A stretch of 52,296 bases of DNA, from positions 1 through 52,296 of the forward strand of contig JAJRXZ010000058.1 of the NCBI GenBank assembly GCA_024276015.1, given 5' to 3'. The number at the start of each line of letters is the position of its first letter. Position 1 is the stretch's first letter. The notes under the pieces are model-generated. The model was not told the origin of the DNA. It worked only from the letters and a program-made list of their open reading frames with translations, and did no database searches. The position numbers and the translations under genes were made by a program. This DNA is from Spirochaetota bacterium (GTDB lineage Bacteria > Spirochaetota > UBA4802 > UBA5550). This document shows, one piece after another, positions 51,964-52,296 of the stretch.

Positions 51964-52296
51964 ATGAAGAGCGATTTAAGAAGAAATAATTTTTATATCC
52001 GGTCCAGTAAATTTTTATTGCTGTGGAAAATCAATAAAAATTTCGGCAGATTGCCCTCATGTATCTTCGGAACAAAAATATTACCTGTTAAAATAATAAC
52101 AGCCGTGATAATTATCTGCAGTACCGGTATTACAAACCTGCTGTTCGCTCAAGGGGCAGGTTTTTTTATTGCGAAAAGGCCTGCCAAAAATTTTGCTTTA
52201 TTTACTTTGGATAATATAAATAATATAAAAAGGAAAATTTTATTTAAAGAGGTGTCAATACTTCCTCCAAAGGGATTCATTATTCTTAATTTTACA
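51964..52296 (+). CDS. N-terminal part of an unrecognised exported or membrane protein (3' truncated)
   Basis: From ATG 51964 the frame is open for 111 codons to the window end. The first 45 residues are basic (starting MKSDLRRNNF), then a hydrophobic segment (KIITAVIIICSTGITNLLFA) ends in AQG, which would suit signal peptidase cleavage. Beyond it the sequence is basic, with no motif I recognise. The long basic N-terminus before the signal segment is unusual; a later start at a GTG just before the hydrophobic part is possible. The ribosome binding site is weak. Confidence 0.5.
   Translation, partial: MKSDLRRNNFYIRSSKFLLLWKINKNFGRLPSCIFGTKILPVKIITAVIIICSTGITNLLFAQGAGFFIAKRPAKNFALFTLDNINNIKRKILFKEVSILPPKGFIILNFT

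Noticed and set aside
1-52296. tRNA, rRNA or CRISPR features
   Set aside because: I saw no cloverleaf signature, ribosomal RNA segment or regularly spaced repeat array when reading the window; a covariance-model scan would be needed to exclude small RNAs.

Overview
This window looks like chromosomal DNA from an AT-rich, diderm, anaerobically respiring bacterium. The evidence is an outer-membrane beta-barrel gene, lipobox signal peptides, a complete rod-shape operon (mreBCD, mrdA, rodA), a System I (Ccm) cytochrome c maturation operon and several multiheme cytochromes. The hemX-like/hemA/hemC/cobA-hemD/hemB/hemL order and the Cys-type CcmE resemble Desulfobacterota, Deferribacterota and Nitrospirota-like lineages. 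The phylum cannot be fixed from this sequence alone.

Region 1 (1-5018) is a cytochrome island. It holds the 3' end of one c-type cytochrome, a predicted beta-barrel porin, a 21-heme modular cytochrome (three 5-heme repeats plus three heme pairs) and a membrane-anchored octaheme cytochrome. Together they could form an electron conduit across the envelope. Region 2 (5067-9082) holds panB, an ankyrin-repeat protein and a one-carbon/folate group: folE, folB and an AICAR formyltransferase that lacks the usual IMP cyclohydrolase domain. Region 3 (9336-14219) holds a RACo-type corrinoid reactivator with an extra Cys-rich N-terminus, a 52-residue coiled-coil protein, a tandem HD-GYP protein and, convergent to them, a core-MetE-like methyltransferase.

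Region 4 (14220-19502) is accessory. It has a perfect 48-bp palindrome, one copy of a dispersed 26-bp repeat, an AT-rich three-gene operon whose last gene resembles TumE-family toxins, a lipoprotein, a possible GIY-YIG protein and an amidohydrolase lipoprotein. Region 5 (19608-24599) has an alpha/beta hydrolase, an enoyl-CoA hydratase-like protein and a three-subunit NADH diaphorase module (NuoE/NuoF/HoxU-like) with no catalytic partner in view.

Region 6 (24690-36581) is a heme supercluster: ccmA-B-C-D-E-F, a hemX-like gene, then hemA, hemC, a cobA-hemD fusion, hemB and hemL. It supplies both heme and the machinery that attaches it to the cytochromes of region 1. hemL carries one in-frame TGA at a highly conserved Gly codon, so it is either a pseudogene, a population variant or a sequence error. 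Region 7 (36736-51395) is mainly housekeeping genes on the minus strand: AmrS, bactofilin, polyprenyl diphosphate synthase, a STAS protein, ComF, QueC, the rod-shape operon, an RlmI-like methyltransferase and KDPG aldolase. Region 8 (51457-52296) holds promoters, another copy of the dispersed repeat, a 15-bp direct repeat and the start of an unrecognised secreted or membrane protein that runs off the end of the window.
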